A DNA stretch of 64,000 nucleotides from Flammeovirga sp. SJP92 (GCF_001583495.1 NZ_LQAQ01000032.1:62001-126000); one strand, 5' to 3'. Numbered from the stretch's first letter, positions 33,836 through 43,263 are shown. Numbers and translations are program-made. The notes: generated by a model from the sequence alone, not told the origin.

Positions 33836-36800
33836 TTATTCTGTTCCTTCAATCCAAGCACCATTTGCTTCTAAAACTTTTGCTCCAATCTCTTTCACTT
33901 CTGTTTTTAAAGGAGCTAATTTTTCCTGAAGTGCTTTTAGTTCATCCTCTATGATTTTCACCGTTTTTAAATGTGTGGCAGTTGGTCCATAAGTAGACAT
34001 CGAAATACCACGGTTCAAAGCAAAAAGTCTTTCACCAATTGTGGTCTTACTTTTCTCTCCTACCTCATTTTTGGCTGGATTTCCATTAAACTGGGTATCC
34101 AAACTTGCCAATTGTGTATTCAAAGTGGCAATTCTCTCCATCATTTGATGATCCAATGAAGAACTTACAGCTGCATTGAATAGTTTCGTGCTTGCTTTTT
34201 GAGTATTTGATAATTGAATAGACAATGTACTGACCTCACGTGTCAGGTTTTCGTATTTACGCCAGAAAGCCACAACCTCATCCATTGCACTTCCTTCAAG
34301 GGCTGTTTTGCCTAATCGCTCTACTTCCACATTGACAGGACCTGAAAGGACTCTTGATTTTCCACCTTCAAAAGCATTCAAAGTAGCACTATACGTGCCT
34401 GGAGAAACTAACAAAGCGGTCAAATATTCTTCCTTATCATTCAACATAATAGTGCCCGTACCTCCTACTTTTAAATCCCAAGTCACACGGTTAAACCCTT
34501 TTGCATTAGAAGCATTTACCCTATTGATAATATGTCCTTCTTGGTCTTTAATCTCAAGATAAACAAATGGTTTCAATTCTCTTTTCTCTTGATCTAACAC
34601 TTCCCATCCTGGAAAAGAAGCTTTACCTTTTTCCTTTTCATCTGCTTGTCGTTCCTCTTCCAAACTTAAGATTGGTTCCTTCAAATAATATGTGAATACA
34701 GCACCAAAATCAGGATTTTCGGCCAAATACATTTGACTACCTTGCGTACCTCTTGCATCATCAAAATCAACAGTTGACTTTTGGATATACCACCACGCTT
34801 TTCTAGGTTCAAATAAAGTAGCCGTAGCTTCCAATTGCTCTTTATTTACTCCTCTCAATGCGGAGTAATCGTCTAATATATAAAAACCTCTACCAAAAGA
34901 AGCGGCCACTAAATCATTCTCTCTCCTTTGAATCGCTAAGTCTCTGAAGGAAATAGTTGGAATACCGGCTTTCATCTCCGTCCAGCTTTGTCCACCATCT
35001 ACCGTAAAGAAAACACCAAATTCAGTTCCTGCAAACATTAGATCTTTATTGACATGGTCTTGAACAATTCTCCAAACCAAGTTCTTTTCTCCTAAACCAT
35101 TTTCAATTTTTGTCCATGTTTTACCCTTATCATTACTCTTCAATAAGTAGGGTTTATAATCTCCTTCTTTATGATTGTCTAACGCAACATATAGCGTATT
35201 TTCATCAAATAAATCTGCTTTGATGTCATTCACATAACTTCTTGAAGGCGCTCCCAAAGCACTTACCTCTATTTTAGTCCAAGTTGCTCCTTCATCTGAC
35301 GTAACTTGAATCAAACCATCATCGGTACCAATAAAAATAACTTTTTCATTTTTTGGTGAAACAGCAATGGAAGTAATTGTACTGAAATTCGACATTGCAT
35401 AAATATCCCAAGGGGAATCCCAGCTTTGTGTCCCTCCCATAATCGGCAAGGCAATACGCTCTTCATTTCTAGTTAAATCTCCTGATAAAGCGGTCCATGA
35501 ATCACCTCTATTGGTCGATTTCCAAAGTCTTTGTGATCCATGATAAATGGTTGATGGCTGATGTGGAGATACTAAAATAGGAGCATCCCAATTGTAACGT
35601 TCATAGTTTTCATCAGCATCAGGTTGAGGCATAATATCGATCACTTCCCCAGCTTTTAAATCAATTCTTGACAACGTACCCTGTTGACGCTGACCATACA
35701 TAATATCAGGATTACCTGGTTCTGTTGCAGGTTGATGACCATCCCAGTTTAGCACCACTTTCCAGTCGGCATTTCTGATACCATGGTGATTATCCGTTCT
35801 TGATGGTCCACCTTCTGTACTGTTATCTTGTGTTCCTCCGTAAACATTGTAAAATGGTTCTGCATCATCAACTGCCACCTTATAAAACTGAGTGATAGGA
35901 ATATTTTCCATATAGCGCCAAGTGGTTCCCAAATCGAAACTTTCATATACACCTCCATCGGTTCCCACCAAAATATAGTTAGGATCTGAAGCCTTGAAAG
36001 CCATTGCGTGGTTGTCGCCATGCTTTGCCGTTTCATCCATATAAGTAAACGTTTTTCCTCCATCTTCTGATTTCATCAAACTGTTGTTCATAAAATAAAG
36101 ACGGTCAAACTTATGTGGTGAAGCATATATTTCTTGATAATAATGTGGCCCCGTTCCTCCTGAAACTACATCTGACATTTTAGTCCAATTGCCACCTCTG
36201 TTATCCGATCTCCAAACACCTCCTTTTCTGCGGTTCAACTCAATGGCGGCATACAAAACATCAGGATTTTGAGGAGAGATAGCAAGGCCTGTTTTACCCC
36301 ACTTTCCTTCTGGAAGACCGGCTTTTAACTGCGTCCAAGAATCGCCTGCATCATCAGAACTATAAATTCTTGATTGCTCACCACCGCCCATCCAAGCGGC
36401 AACTGTTCTGTGATGTTCCCATGTAACAGCATATATACGGTCAGGATTTCGAGGATCAAAAACCATATCTGTTACCCCTGTATATTGCTCATCTCCTAAC
36501 GTTTTTTTCCAAGTTTCTCCTCCATCCGTAGATTTGAAAAAACCTCTTTCACCTCCTGGGCTCCAAAGTGGTCCTTGAGAAGCTACCATAATCACATCAG
36601 AATTCTCAGGGTGGACCATAATTTTGGAGATATGTTCGGATTTTTTGAGCCCTTTATTTTCCCAAGTTATCCCTCCGTCTGTACTTTTATAAATACCATC
36701 GCCGAAGGCAATATGACGTCCGCCAACATTCTCTCCAGTTCCAACCCAAACCGTATTTGGATTTTGAGGATCGAGCGTAACACAACCAATAGAAAATACT

Positions 36801-37090
36801 GATTGCTGATCAAAAATTGGCTGAAAAGTAGTACCTGCATTGACTGTTTTCCATACACCACCTGATCCCACTGCCACATACCAAATATTCTCATTGGTTG
36901 GGTCAATGGCTAAATCTGCAATCCTTCCCGACATAAATGCAGGCCCAATACTTCTAAACGTGAGACTGTCAAAAAGATGGGAGTCAATTGGTTCTACCTT
37001 AGCAACTGTAGATTTCTTTCTTTGTGCATAACTTTGATTACTTCCCATAATCAAGAATGCTACGAGGAGCAATAGTGAAATTTTTCTCAT
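33836..37090 (-). CDS. Exported BNR/Asp-box beta-propeller protein (sortilin/VPS10-like)
   Basis: 1084 residues from ATG 37090, chosen because it opens the signal peptide MRKISLLLLVAFLIMGSNQS ending YAQ. The first 720 residues carry at least ten Asp boxes of the S-x-D-x-G-x-T-W type (KSTDGGITW, KSTDGGETW, SSDDAGDSW, RSDNRGGNW, KSEDGGKTF, KSTNRGDSW, TSDEGATW, KSNDKGKTW, TVDGGQSW). This is the signature of sortilin/GH74/sialidase-type propellers. The C-terminal 300 residues hold an Ig-like segment (GTYSATLNAFEGGKSRVLSG) and a helical end. No T9SS tail. Catalytic activity is unproven; it may bind peptides or glycans. Single gene. Confidence 0.85.
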   Translation of the reverse strand: MRKISLLLLVAFLIMGSNQSYAQRKKSTVAKVEPIDSHLFDSLTFRSIGPAFMSGRIADLAIDPTNENIWYVAVGSGGVWKTVNAGTTFQPIFDQQSVFSIGCVTLDPQNPNTVWVGTGENVGGRHIAFGDGIYKSTDGGITWENKGLKKSEHISKIMVHPENSDVIMVASQGPLWSPGGERGFFKSTDGGETWKKTLGDEQYTGVTDMVFDPRNPDRIYAVTWEHHRTVAAWMGGGEQSRIYSSDDAGDSWTQLKAGLPEGKWGKTGLAISPQNPDVLYAAIELNRRKGGVWRSDNRGGNWTKMSDVVSGGTGPHYYQEIYASPHKFDRLYFMNNSLMKSEDGGKTFTYMDETAKHGDNHAMAFKASDPNYILVGTDGGVYESFDLGTTWRYMENIPITQFYKVAVDDAEPFYNVYGGTQDNSTEGGPSRTDNHHGIRNADWKVVLNWDGHQPATEPGNPDIMYGQRQQGTLSRIDLKAGEVIDIMPQPDADENYERYNWDAPILVSPHQPSTIYHGSQRLWKSTNRGDSWTALSGDLTRNEERIALPIMGGTQSWDSPWDIYAMSNFSTITSIAVSPKNEKVIFIGTDDGLIQVTSDEGATWTKIEVSALGAPSRSYVNDIKADLFDENTLYVALDNHKEGDYKPYLLKSNDKGKTWTKIENGLGEKNLVWRIVQDHVNKDLMFAGTEFGVFFTVDGGQSWTEMKAGIPTISFRDLAIQRRENDLVAASFGRGFYILDDYSALRGVNKEQLEATATLFEPRKAWWYIQKSTVDFDDARGTQGSQMYLAENPDFGAVFTYYLKEPILSLEEERQADEKEKGKASFPGWEVLDQEKRELKPFVYLEIKDQEGHIINRVNASNAKGFNRVTWDLKVGGTGTIMLNDKEEYLTALLVSPGTYSATLNAFEGGKSRVLSGPVNVEVERLGKTALEGSAMDEVVAFWRKYENLTREVSTLSIQLSNTQKASTKLFNAAVSSSLDHQMMERIATLNTQLASLDTQFNGNPAKNEVGEKSKTTIGERLFALNRGISMSTYGPTATHLKTVKIIEDELKALQEKLAPLKTEVKEIGAKVLEANGAWIEGTE

Positions 37091-37333
37091 AAAATTTAGT
37101 TTATAGTAGATGTAAGACCAGGAAATTGAATTGGTTATCAGCATTTGATAATCCTGACCTCATGTTTAAATAATGAATGCTTAACTATTTTGTTTTATTT
37201 ATTTTGTTCAATGAATTGGAAGAGTAATGTTAAGTTAAAAACTTTCTTTTGGGATATTAAATTTTAGAAGCATTTTCTTCCCTCATTCTCAATGTTATGC
37301 CTTCAGGTGAAAAGAAAATTCCATCAATAAAAA

Positions 37334-37367
37334 ACCCCGGAAATGTAGATTATACATTTTTCGGGGT
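37334..37367 (-). terminator. Terminator of the second fibre locus
   Basis: ACCCCG/CGGGGT outer arms and AAATGTA/TACATTT inner arms; on the minus strand followed by TTTTTTATT. About 210 nt downstream of the last fibre stop (37577). Confidence 0.8.
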
Positions 37368-37407
37368 ATTATGAGGTTTTATATACTCTTGTGCTATTGT
37401 ATTATAA

Positions 37408-37569
37408 TAAGTACAAATTCAAAATTATCTAATACTAATTCTATTTATTGTTTTGCGATTACTGCCTTCAAAAAACTTTTAATAGAACCACTATTAATAC
37501 ATTTTTTAGCGTTGTACTCTCAAAAAATAAATTAGAATTAACTATAATTTATTTTTGATTTAGAACTTA
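37408..37569. repeat. MITE-like element with 48-bp inverted repeats, long copy
   Basis: Ends TAAGTACAAATTCAAAATTA and (reverse) TAAGTTCTAAATCAAAAATA. The inverted similarity runs about 48 bp inward. The centre (about 65 bp) contains, on the minus strand, a short frame ending NSGSIKSFLKAVIAKQ plus stop at 37447-37445, which looks like the last codons of a transposase. A 49-bp deletion derivative lies at 23413-23461. This copy starts 7 nt after a gene's stop codon. Confidence 0.7.
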
Positions 37570-37576
37570 CGAATTT

Positions 37577-38713
37577 TTATTTATCCTTTTCTAAAAGAAG
37601 ATGAACCAATTTTTCTAATTCAACAACTTTATTTTCTAGCGTTTCATTATGTTTTTTCATTTCTTCAATTCGCTCCTCTTGATTGATTGTATACAAAGTC
37701 AATTCCTCAATTTTTTGTAAGAGTTTGGCATCCATTTCACCAAGGTTTGTACCATTTTTTAATACTTCTGTTTCGCTTGGAATGTTAGGCAAATGTCCAT
37801 TTTTTTTTATGAATTGATCGACTTCACTTAACGTAGGTAGAATATATTCATCTTTGAAAACAAAATCTGACCAACTATTATTATTAGAATGAAAACTAAC
37901 ACCTTTAATCGAACCATTAACTTCTAATTTATGAGTAGGGCTCTCTGTACCAATTCCAACGTAACCATTACTTTGCTTAAAATAAGCTGTTGGATTTTCC
38001 CATGGACCTATAGTTACAGCTGTTATAGCATCTAAATTTATTGATCCTGCCGAACTAGAAGGACTACCTCCTTTCCAATTTTCATCGAAAAAATGTATTG
38101 TTCCTATTTTAGTAGAACCTTTAAACCCCCTAATTGCGTTATAATCTTCATTCTCAACCTCAATCTCAATGGCTGAATGATCATAACCGTATTGATATTT
38201 TCCAGGAATACGCAATCCTTTTGTTGAAGTAACACCATTTACAGTTAAGTTATAATTTGGATTTTGAGTTCCTATACCAACAAAACCATCATTTGCCCTA
38301 AAATAAGCAGCTGGATTATCCCATGTACCAATAGTTACTGCTGTAACAGGGTCAAAGTTGATTGAACCAGCTGATTTCGTTGGATCACCCTGATGCCAAT
38401 TATCATCAAAAAAGTGAATAGTACCTAGCTTTTGATCTCCATTAAATGCTCTAATTGCATTATAATCTTCATCTTTTACTTCTAATTCAATTGCTGAAGT
38501 AGACGATCTACCATAATCATATCGACCTAGAATTCTTATACCTCTCGAGTAAGTTCTATTATTCAAATGCAATTGTCCATCTATTGTGGTTACATTATTA
38601 GTTTGTTCAACCTTAACTTCTGAAGTCTTAATTTGTGCAAATACACCGAGAGTGATAAAAGGGGATAAAGATAATATCCCTGTTATTAATACCTTTAATG
38701 TTTTATTTTTCAT
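37577..38713 (-). CDS. Secreted fibre-like protein with duplicated body, class C cap
   Basis: 378 residues. Signal peptide about 1-27 (ITLGVFAQ). The body is a tandem duplication of about 110 residues: each copy runs through RGIRILGRYDYG or KGLRIPGKYQYG, a DEDYNAIR or NEDYNAIR core, GTIHFFD and SAGSIN, to a VGIGT turn. The cap (268-347) differs from both array classes: SWSDFVFKDEY, LSEVDQFIKKNGHLPNIPSE, GTNLGEMDAKLLQKIEELT. A 31-residue coiled coil ends the protein. Last gene of the locus, overlapping the upstream gene by 11 nt. Confidence 0.85.
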   Translation of the reverse strand: MKNKTLKVLITGILSLSPFITLGVFAQIKTSEVKVEQTNNVTTIDGQLHLNNRTYSRGIRILGRYDYGRSSTSAIELEVKDEDYNAIRAFNGDQKLGTIHFFDDNWHQGDPTKSAGSINFDPVTAVTIGTWDNPAAYFRANDGFVGIGTQNPNYNLTVNGVTSTKGLRIPGKYQYGYDHSAIEIEVENEDYNAIRGFKGSTKIGTIHFFDENWKGGSPSSSAGSINLDAITAVTIGPWENPTAYFKQSNGYVGIGTESPTHKLEVNGSIKGVSFHSNNNSWSDFVFKDEYILPTLSEVDQFIKKNGHLPNIPSETEVLKNGTNLGEMDAKLLQKIEELTLYTINQEERIEEMKKHNETLENKVVELEKLVHLLLEKDK

Positions 38714-39749
38714 TTTGCTCCATATTATTCAATAACTGAAGTATAAGTTGTTGTTGTTTTAAAATAGTTTCGTTTTGCTCATCTAACCTTTGGTCTTGAT
38801 GGTTAAGTCGTTTTTCCTGCTCAATAGTATACAAAGTCAATTCCTCAATCTTCCTCAACAACATCGCTTCTGTCTCACCAACATTTACCCCATTTTCTTC
38901 TACTTCTTTAGCTGATGGAACATCTGGTAAATGTTTATGCTCTTTGATATGGGCTTCTACTTCTGAAAGAGATTTTAGGTTATAATCTTCTTCGAATACA
39001 TAATCTGCCCAGCCTGTGTATACTTTTACTTCTTCGGCTCTGATTTTACCAGCCACAGAAAGTTTGTAATCCCCTCTTGAAGTTGTTCCTATACATAATG
39101 AATTATGGATAATAGCATTGCCATACATATTTATTTTAAAACGACTTTGCCATCCCCCACCATTCCAGTGGTTATAACCAATATCAAAAATATCAGCCCC
39201 ATCATCTCCAATATTTATCCTCAAATGTGTATTTTCTCTGCTTTCATTATATCTACCCATCCATACTGCATCTCCATTAAGGTGGGCTCCTCCAAAGTAT
39301 ATTTTTTTACCTAGAAAGTCATTTTGTGTAGATTCATCAGCATAATAAGATCCTACCATCAAATTCCCTCCTAATGTCTGATCACCTTGATTATGTAATA
39401 CTTTTGCCCATGTACCCAAACCTTCTGCACTTCTTGATCTAAAATAAAGTGTTGGAGTTGATGGGCTATGCTTAATGAGCAGTTGTCCTCCATATTTAGC
39501 ATCTGAATATAAATTGGACCTATGGCCTAAATTTACACCCCAAAACCAGCCAGAAGATTCAGGTGCTGAAGGCAAACTATGAGCATCAAAAAAGCCACAT
39601 TGCCATAAATCGTCCCAACTTTTGGCTTCTAAAGGTTCATTTGCTAAAATACTCTTGGTCACTGTTAAGTGGCCTTTAATTTCCTGGTTTTGAGAAAATA
39701 CTTTTACAGAAATCAGAAGAATCGAAAGTAAAATAAATGTCTTTTTCAT
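38703..39749 (-). CDS. Secreted fibre-like protein with knob-like domain, class B cap
   Basis: 348 residues. Signal peptide ends VKVFSQ. Residues 60-120 resemble a pyocin knob (LYFRSRSAEGLGTWAKVLHN), followed by a GDQTLGGNLMVGSYY stretch much like phage fibre shafts. RYNESRENTHLRINIGDDG is shared with the fibre at 12088. Class B cap at 235-311 and Gln-rich coiled coil to 348. Gap of 23 nt to the upstream fibre, overlap with the downstream one. Confidence 0.85.
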   Translation of the reverse strand: MKKTFILLSILLISVKVFSQNQEIKGHLTVTKSILANEPLEAKSWDDLWQCGFFDAHSLPSAPESSGWFWGVNLGHRSNLYSDAKYGGQLLIKHSPSTPTLYFRSRSAEGLGTWAKVLHNQGDQTLGGNLMVGSYYADESTQNDFLGKKIYFGGAHLNGDAVWMGRYNESRENTHLRINIGDDGADIFDIGYNHWNGGGWQSRFKINMYGNAIIHNSLCIGTTSRGDYKLSVAGKIRAEEVKVYTGWADYVFEEDYNLKSLSEVEAHIKEHKHLPDVPSAKEVEENGVNVGETEAMLLRKIEELTLYTIEQEKRLNHQDQRLDEQNETILKQQQLILQLLNNMEQNEK

Positions 39750-39772
39750 AATATATATTTCAGTTTATTAGT

Positions 39773-40912
39773 TTAGTTTTTTTGAATTGATTGAATCATT
39801 TCTTTTAAAGATTTAAGCTCATTTTTTAAATCTTGAACTTCTCTTAATTCATTTTTCAAATTGGAAATTTCTTTCTCTTGTTCAATAGTATACAATGTCA
39901 ACTCCTCAATCTTCCTCAACAACATCGCCTCTGTCTCTCCTACATTTACCCCATTTTCTTCTACCTCTTTGGCTGATGGAACATCTGGTAAATGTTTATG
40001 CTCTTTGATATGGGCTTCTACTTCTGAGAGAGTTTTTAGGTTGTAATCTTCTTCAAATACGTAGTCTGCCCAGCCTGTGTATACTTTTACTTCTTCGGCT
40101 CTGATTTTACCTTTTACAGATAATTTAAAATCAGAAAGGTTTGTTGTCCCAATACCAACATGCCCTCTATAATCCATTCTCATAGCTTCCGTTCCATTTA
40201 AGATAAAAGCTAAAGGGTTATTTGTTCCCGTTGTGGAAATCACCTGCCTTCCTGCTGCTCCTTCTCCATAGATATTGATGGTCCTTGTCGCTAAATCTTG
40301 AATAGACAGACCTGACGTGCTTTCTTTTTCTGTAGACTGCTTTATTAAAAATTTAGATGTTGGTGTTATTGTGCCGATCCCTACATGCCCTCTGTAATCC
40401 ATTCTCATTACCTCAGTACCATTTAAGATAAAAGCTAAAGGGTTATTGGTGCCTGTTGTTGAAATCACTTGTCTACCTGAAGCACCTTCTCCATAAATAT
40501 TGATGGTCCTTGTCGCTAAATCTTGAATTGACAAACCTGAATTACTTGTCTCTGAAGATTGTTTGATAAATAGTAGTGATTTAGGAGAATCTGTTCCTAT
40601 TCCAACTTTATAGTTATTGATTCTCAGAACAGATTTCCCGGTATGATCAGTAAATTCGAAACCTCCATCAGCATTCCCATAACTACTGCTCATACTGTTT
40701 TTAAAACGTATCATCATACTTTTGTCATCGGAAGAGTATTGTTCTATTGATCTATCCGGCCACCCCCAATGTAATTTTTCACCTGTCCCACCTAATGTGA
40801 TACTTTTTTTCACATCCAAGTTGCCATTTACTGTCTCGTCCTGACCATATGTATTCAAACTCACTAATATTATTGTGATCAAAATTTGAAGTCTTAGAAG
40901 CATAGTTTTCAT
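39773..40912 (-). CDS. Secreted fibre-like protein with tandem GLSIQDLATRT modules, class B cap
   Basis: 379 residues. Signal peptide ends LNTYGQ. Two tandem copies of a module of about 70 residues (GLSIQDLATRTINIYGEG, ISTTGTNNPLAFILNGTE and MRMDYRGHVGIGT) almost identical at nucleotide level; a third copy is in the gene at 12088. Class B cap at 269-345. The tail (346-379) and 3' flank match the class A gene at 13415. It follows the beta-barrel gene across a 42-bp palindrome. Confidence 0.86.
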   Translation of the reverse strand: MKTMLLRLQILITIILVSLNTYGQDETVNGNLDVKKSITLGGTGEKLHWGWPDRSIEQYSSDDKSMMIRFKNSMSSSYGNADGGFEFTDHTGKSVLRINNYKVGIGTDSPKSLLFIKQSSETSNSGLSIQDLATRTINIYGEGASGRQVISTTGTNNPLAFILNGTEVMRMDYRGHVGIGTITPTSKFLIKQSTEKESTSGLSIQDLATRTINIYGEGAAGRQVISTTGTNNPLAFILNGTEAMRMDYRGHVGIGTTNLSDFKLSVKGKIRAEEVKVYTGWADYVFEEDYNLKTLSEVEAHIKEHKHLPDVPSAKEVEENGVNVGETEAMLLRKIEELTLYTIEQEKEISNLKNELREVQDLKNELKSLKEMIQSIQKN

Positions 40913-40946
40913 CTTTTAAAGAGTATTTAAATATTTAATTTTTTCA

Positions 40947-40988
40947 ATCATCATTAGCCCACGACTTAAGTCGTGGGCTAATGATGAT
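40947..40988. repeat. 42-bp perfect palindrome between barrel and fibre genes
   Basis: Arms ATCATCATTAGCCCACGACTT (21 bp, 40947-40967) followed directly by their exact reverse complement (40968-40988), with no loop. The core AGCCCACGACTT/AAGTCGTGGGCT resembles hairpins linked to IS200/IS605 or REP-type elements (recalled, not checked). It lacks a T-run, so it is not a standard terminator. On the transcript it would form a very stable stem 7 nt after the barrel stop codon. Confidence 0.85.
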
Positions 40989-40995
40989 ATACCTA

Positions 40996-42663
40996 TTATT
41001 TATCCCCAATCCCATTAAACCCAATTCTAAAGACCCAAGGGCTGTTTTGGAGGGGATTGTCTTCTGTTTCATAGACAAAAGAATAAAGCAGTTGGAAGTT
41101 GATGCCGAAGAAATTGCCGAATTGAAAAGTGTAGCCGGTACCTGCTCTGAGGGAGGGATACCAATGTCTTTTGTATTCGGGTTGTGAAGGATCTGAGGCA
41201 TTCATGCCTTCTATTTCTGCGTCTATGTGCGGGTATCCTTTGAGGGGTGTATATTGTGTGAACACTCGGCCTCCGTAGACCCAAAGGTCTTTGTCTTCTA
41301 CTCTGGAATAGCGGAGTAAGGGGGACAGACCTATGTTTGTTTTCTTTTTGGTCCCTACTGTTTTATAGAACTGAGGGGCTACTTCCACTCCAGGGGTTTC
41401 TCCTAATGTCATATTGATGCCTCCTCCTACTTTGAGGAATTTGCCGACATCAATGGTGGCTTCTGGAATTTCCAATTGGTCCATTTCTGGATTGGCAAAT
41501 GGAATGTCTTTTTTGGTGGACAGTTGAAATTGCCATGGGTTGCCGTCTACGGGGTCTACCCAACCGGTTTTTCGCATGGCGGAAGCTTCTATGGAGAAGA
41601 ATTTTCCGACTTGCAAAGAATATCCTGCTCCTATCAGCACATCACTTTTCCAGCTTGAAGTGGGGGAAGGTGTGATGCCTTCTTTGGAGATGGAAAGGGA
41701 ATCGGCTTCGTACAATCCGGAATATTCTACTTGTAGATAAGGCAGGTATTTGTGGGGTTGTACTCTGGCGAAGGCTCTTCCTCCAAAGGACCAATTGGTA
41801 TGCAGGGAATCATACACCATTGAGATATTCGGGCCAATGCCTACACTCCAAGCTTTGCTGAGGGGCAGTTGCAAAGACGGGGAATAAGTAACTTTGAGTG
41901 GATCTTGCTGTGCAATTGTGATCGTGTTCCCGATATTAAGTGCTTTAGTTAGCAAGCCTAGACCTTCTCCGAAGGGCATATTTTGCATGTCCTTGAATTT
42001 CTCCAGCATTTTGAGGTTAGGACTTTGGATTTCTCGGTTGGGGTCAAAACCATTGAGATTGCTTTTGACCACTTGATCTAAGCCTTTTTTGCCAAATCCT
42101 ACAGAAATGCCTGCCAGTACGCCCCAGTCATTGTGCTGATAGTGGTAGTTGATATCTGAATACAACGTAATGATTTTGTCCTTTTTGTTTTTCCATGCAT
42201 AACCACCGCCTGCACTGATATAATTGGTGTTCGGTTGCCATCCATGACCTGCATTGAGCATTCCTTTTCTTTGTGCACCTAATCTGTATTTTACTTTTCC
42301 CTCGGCCAGCCAACGGTCTGAAATACCCAACGACAAGGAATCAGTATTGAGCATCACATTCAACCCCATCATTGCTTCTGCTTCCCAACGCAAATAGCGA
42401 TAACTTACGCCTGCGGTGAGATAAGGGGCAATGTTTGGAGCTATTGTTTCCCCACGATTGAAATCGTAGACTTTTGATGCACCTATTCTTCCTCCTACAA
42501 AAGGCACCAACTGTGGCATCTTTCCCATCTGCAACAAACTGTCTTCCAACTGCTGTTGTTGAAGAAGCTGTTTTTGTTGCTTCAGCTCAGAAAGTGAGGG
42601 ATAGGTTTGTGCATGCAAAACCTCCAATGTGAAAAATAAAAAAAGTAAGAGAGTGTATCTCAT
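40996..42663 (-). CDS. Predicted outer-membrane beta-barrel protein
   Basis: 555 residues from ATG 42663 (signal peptide ending EVLHAQ); an ATG at 42687 is possible. After a Gln-rich helix (LKQQKQLLQQQQLEDSLLQ) come three related regions of about 150 residues with alternating aromatic/glycine strands: VPFVGGRIGA to VGFGKKG, the LPLSKAWSVGIGPNISMVYD region, and FLKVGGGINMTL to the C-terminus. The last strand ends in FRIGFNGIGDK. Strand pattern and signal peptide suggest an outer-membrane barrel or barrel-associated shell; family unknown. A remnant of a paralogue at 13282-13401 sits inside the first array, so barrel and fibres travel together. GC content looks slightly higher than that of the fibres. 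Confidence 0.7.
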   Translation of the reverse strand: MRYTLLLFLFFTLEVLHAQTYPSLSELKQQKQLLQQQQLEDSLLQMGKMPQLVPFVGGRIGASKVYDFNRGETIAPNIAPYLTAGVSYRYLRWEAEAMMGLNVMLNTDSLSLGISDRWLAEGKVKYRLGAQRKGMLNAGHGWQPNTNYISAGGGYAWKNKKDKIITLYSDINYHYQHNDWGVLAGISVGFGKKGLDQVVKSNLNGFDPNREIQSPNLKMLEKFKDMQNMPFGEGLGLLTKALNIGNTITIAQQDPLKVTYSPSLQLPLSKAWSVGIGPNISMVYDSLHTNWSFGGRAFARVQPHKYLPYLQVEYSGLYEADSLSISKEGITPSPTSSWKSDVLIGAGYSLQVGKFFSIEASAMRKTGWVDPVDGNPWQFQLSTKKDIPFANPEMDQLEIPEATIDVGKFLKVGGGINMTLGETPGVEVAPQFYKTVGTKKKTNIGLSPLLRYSRVEDKDLWVYGGRVFTQYTPLKGYPHIDAEIEGMNASDPSQPEYKRHWYPSLRAGTGYTFQFGNFFGINFQLLYSFVYETEDNPLQNSPWVFRIGFNGIGDK

Positions 42664-42856
42664 TTTTTGATGTTTGCTTTTTATCATCTTGTGTTATAAG
42701 TCAAAGACTTAATCCATAGGTAAGTTCCGAGTGATACCAGTTAACACTCTGAACAGTGGGAAGTACACATAACAGTTGTTCGATTTATGGCGTAAATATA
42801 CTACAATTTTTGTTGAGAAGTTGAAGTTTTCAAATCACAAATAGTAAGAAAAAAAT

Positions 42857-42896
42857 GGGTGAAGAGTGTTACCTTATAAGGTGACACTCTTCACCC
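42857..42896 (-). terminator. 40-nt hairpin with 20-bp arms
   Basis: GGGTGAAGAGTGTTACCTTA and its reverse complement with one mismatch, no loop. On the minus strand the arm is followed by ATTTTTTTCTT, so it can terminate transcription coming from the RHS-partner gene, before the barrel gene's proximal leader. Confidence 0.7.
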
Positions 42897-43044
42897 TTAG
42901 TAGGTACACCTCTTTCCCCTTTCCATGTCGTAACCCCTTCCCTTATAAGGGTGAACACCTCACCTTTAGGAGGGTGATAATCTCAACCGGATAGAGATTC
43001 GTGAAATTCCCTGAGAACTTGGACTCCCAAAAACCACTTTCTAC
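42897..43044. repeat. 148-bp intergenic repeat, copy A
   Basis: From CTTAGTAGGTA to CTTTCTAC. It shares long stretches with 47067-47213 (for example GGATAGAGATTCGT, AAATTCCCT and ACTTGGACTC) in the same orientation. No convincing open frame. Confidence 0.75.
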
Positions 43045-43263
43045 ATAAGAGTAGGTAAAGGTCAATTTTGAAAGTATAGTTATCAAAAATTGACCTTTAT
43101 GTTTTACCTATTTTCTTTTTTATTTGAAGTTATAAGTTGGAAACTTATTCTATAGCCAAGTTCGAAGTGATACTGTTGCTTAACACTCATAACATTGGGG
43201 ATAATTTTTGTAAAAAAACTAAACTATGAATTAGGAGGAATAATATGTTAAATAGATTCTTCT

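Larger units (their letters stand above)
37145..37576. other. Intergenic region with terminator and MITE-like element
   Basis: About 430 bases between the BNR gene and the last fibre of the second locus. It holds the terminator at 37334-37367 and the long inverted-repeat element at 37408-37569. The promoter of the BNR gene should lie at 37095-37250 but no TAnnTTTG box is seen. Confidence 0.5.
42688..43263. promoter_or_regulatory. Long leader region with duplicated segments upstream of the barrel gene
   Basis: About 575 bases. It contains a 40-nt hairpin at 42857-42896, a 148-bp repeat unit at 42897-43044 (second copy 47067-47213), a dyad at 43058-43099, and two related leader-like segments (about 42693-42762 and 43130-43200) with the pattern TTATAAGT, ACTTATTC/CATAGG and AAGTTC. 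No gene seen. Confidence 0.55.

Noticed and set aside
40944-41201. An 85-codon minus-strand frame through the palindrome
   Set aside because: It overlaps the C-terminus of the barrel gene in another frame and exists only because the palindrome has no stop; the barrel frame is supported by a paralogous remnant.
42688-43263. CRISPR array from the repeated hairpins
   Set aside because: Repeats are two long unequal units with different hairpins, not short direct repeats with spacers, and no cas gene is nearby.
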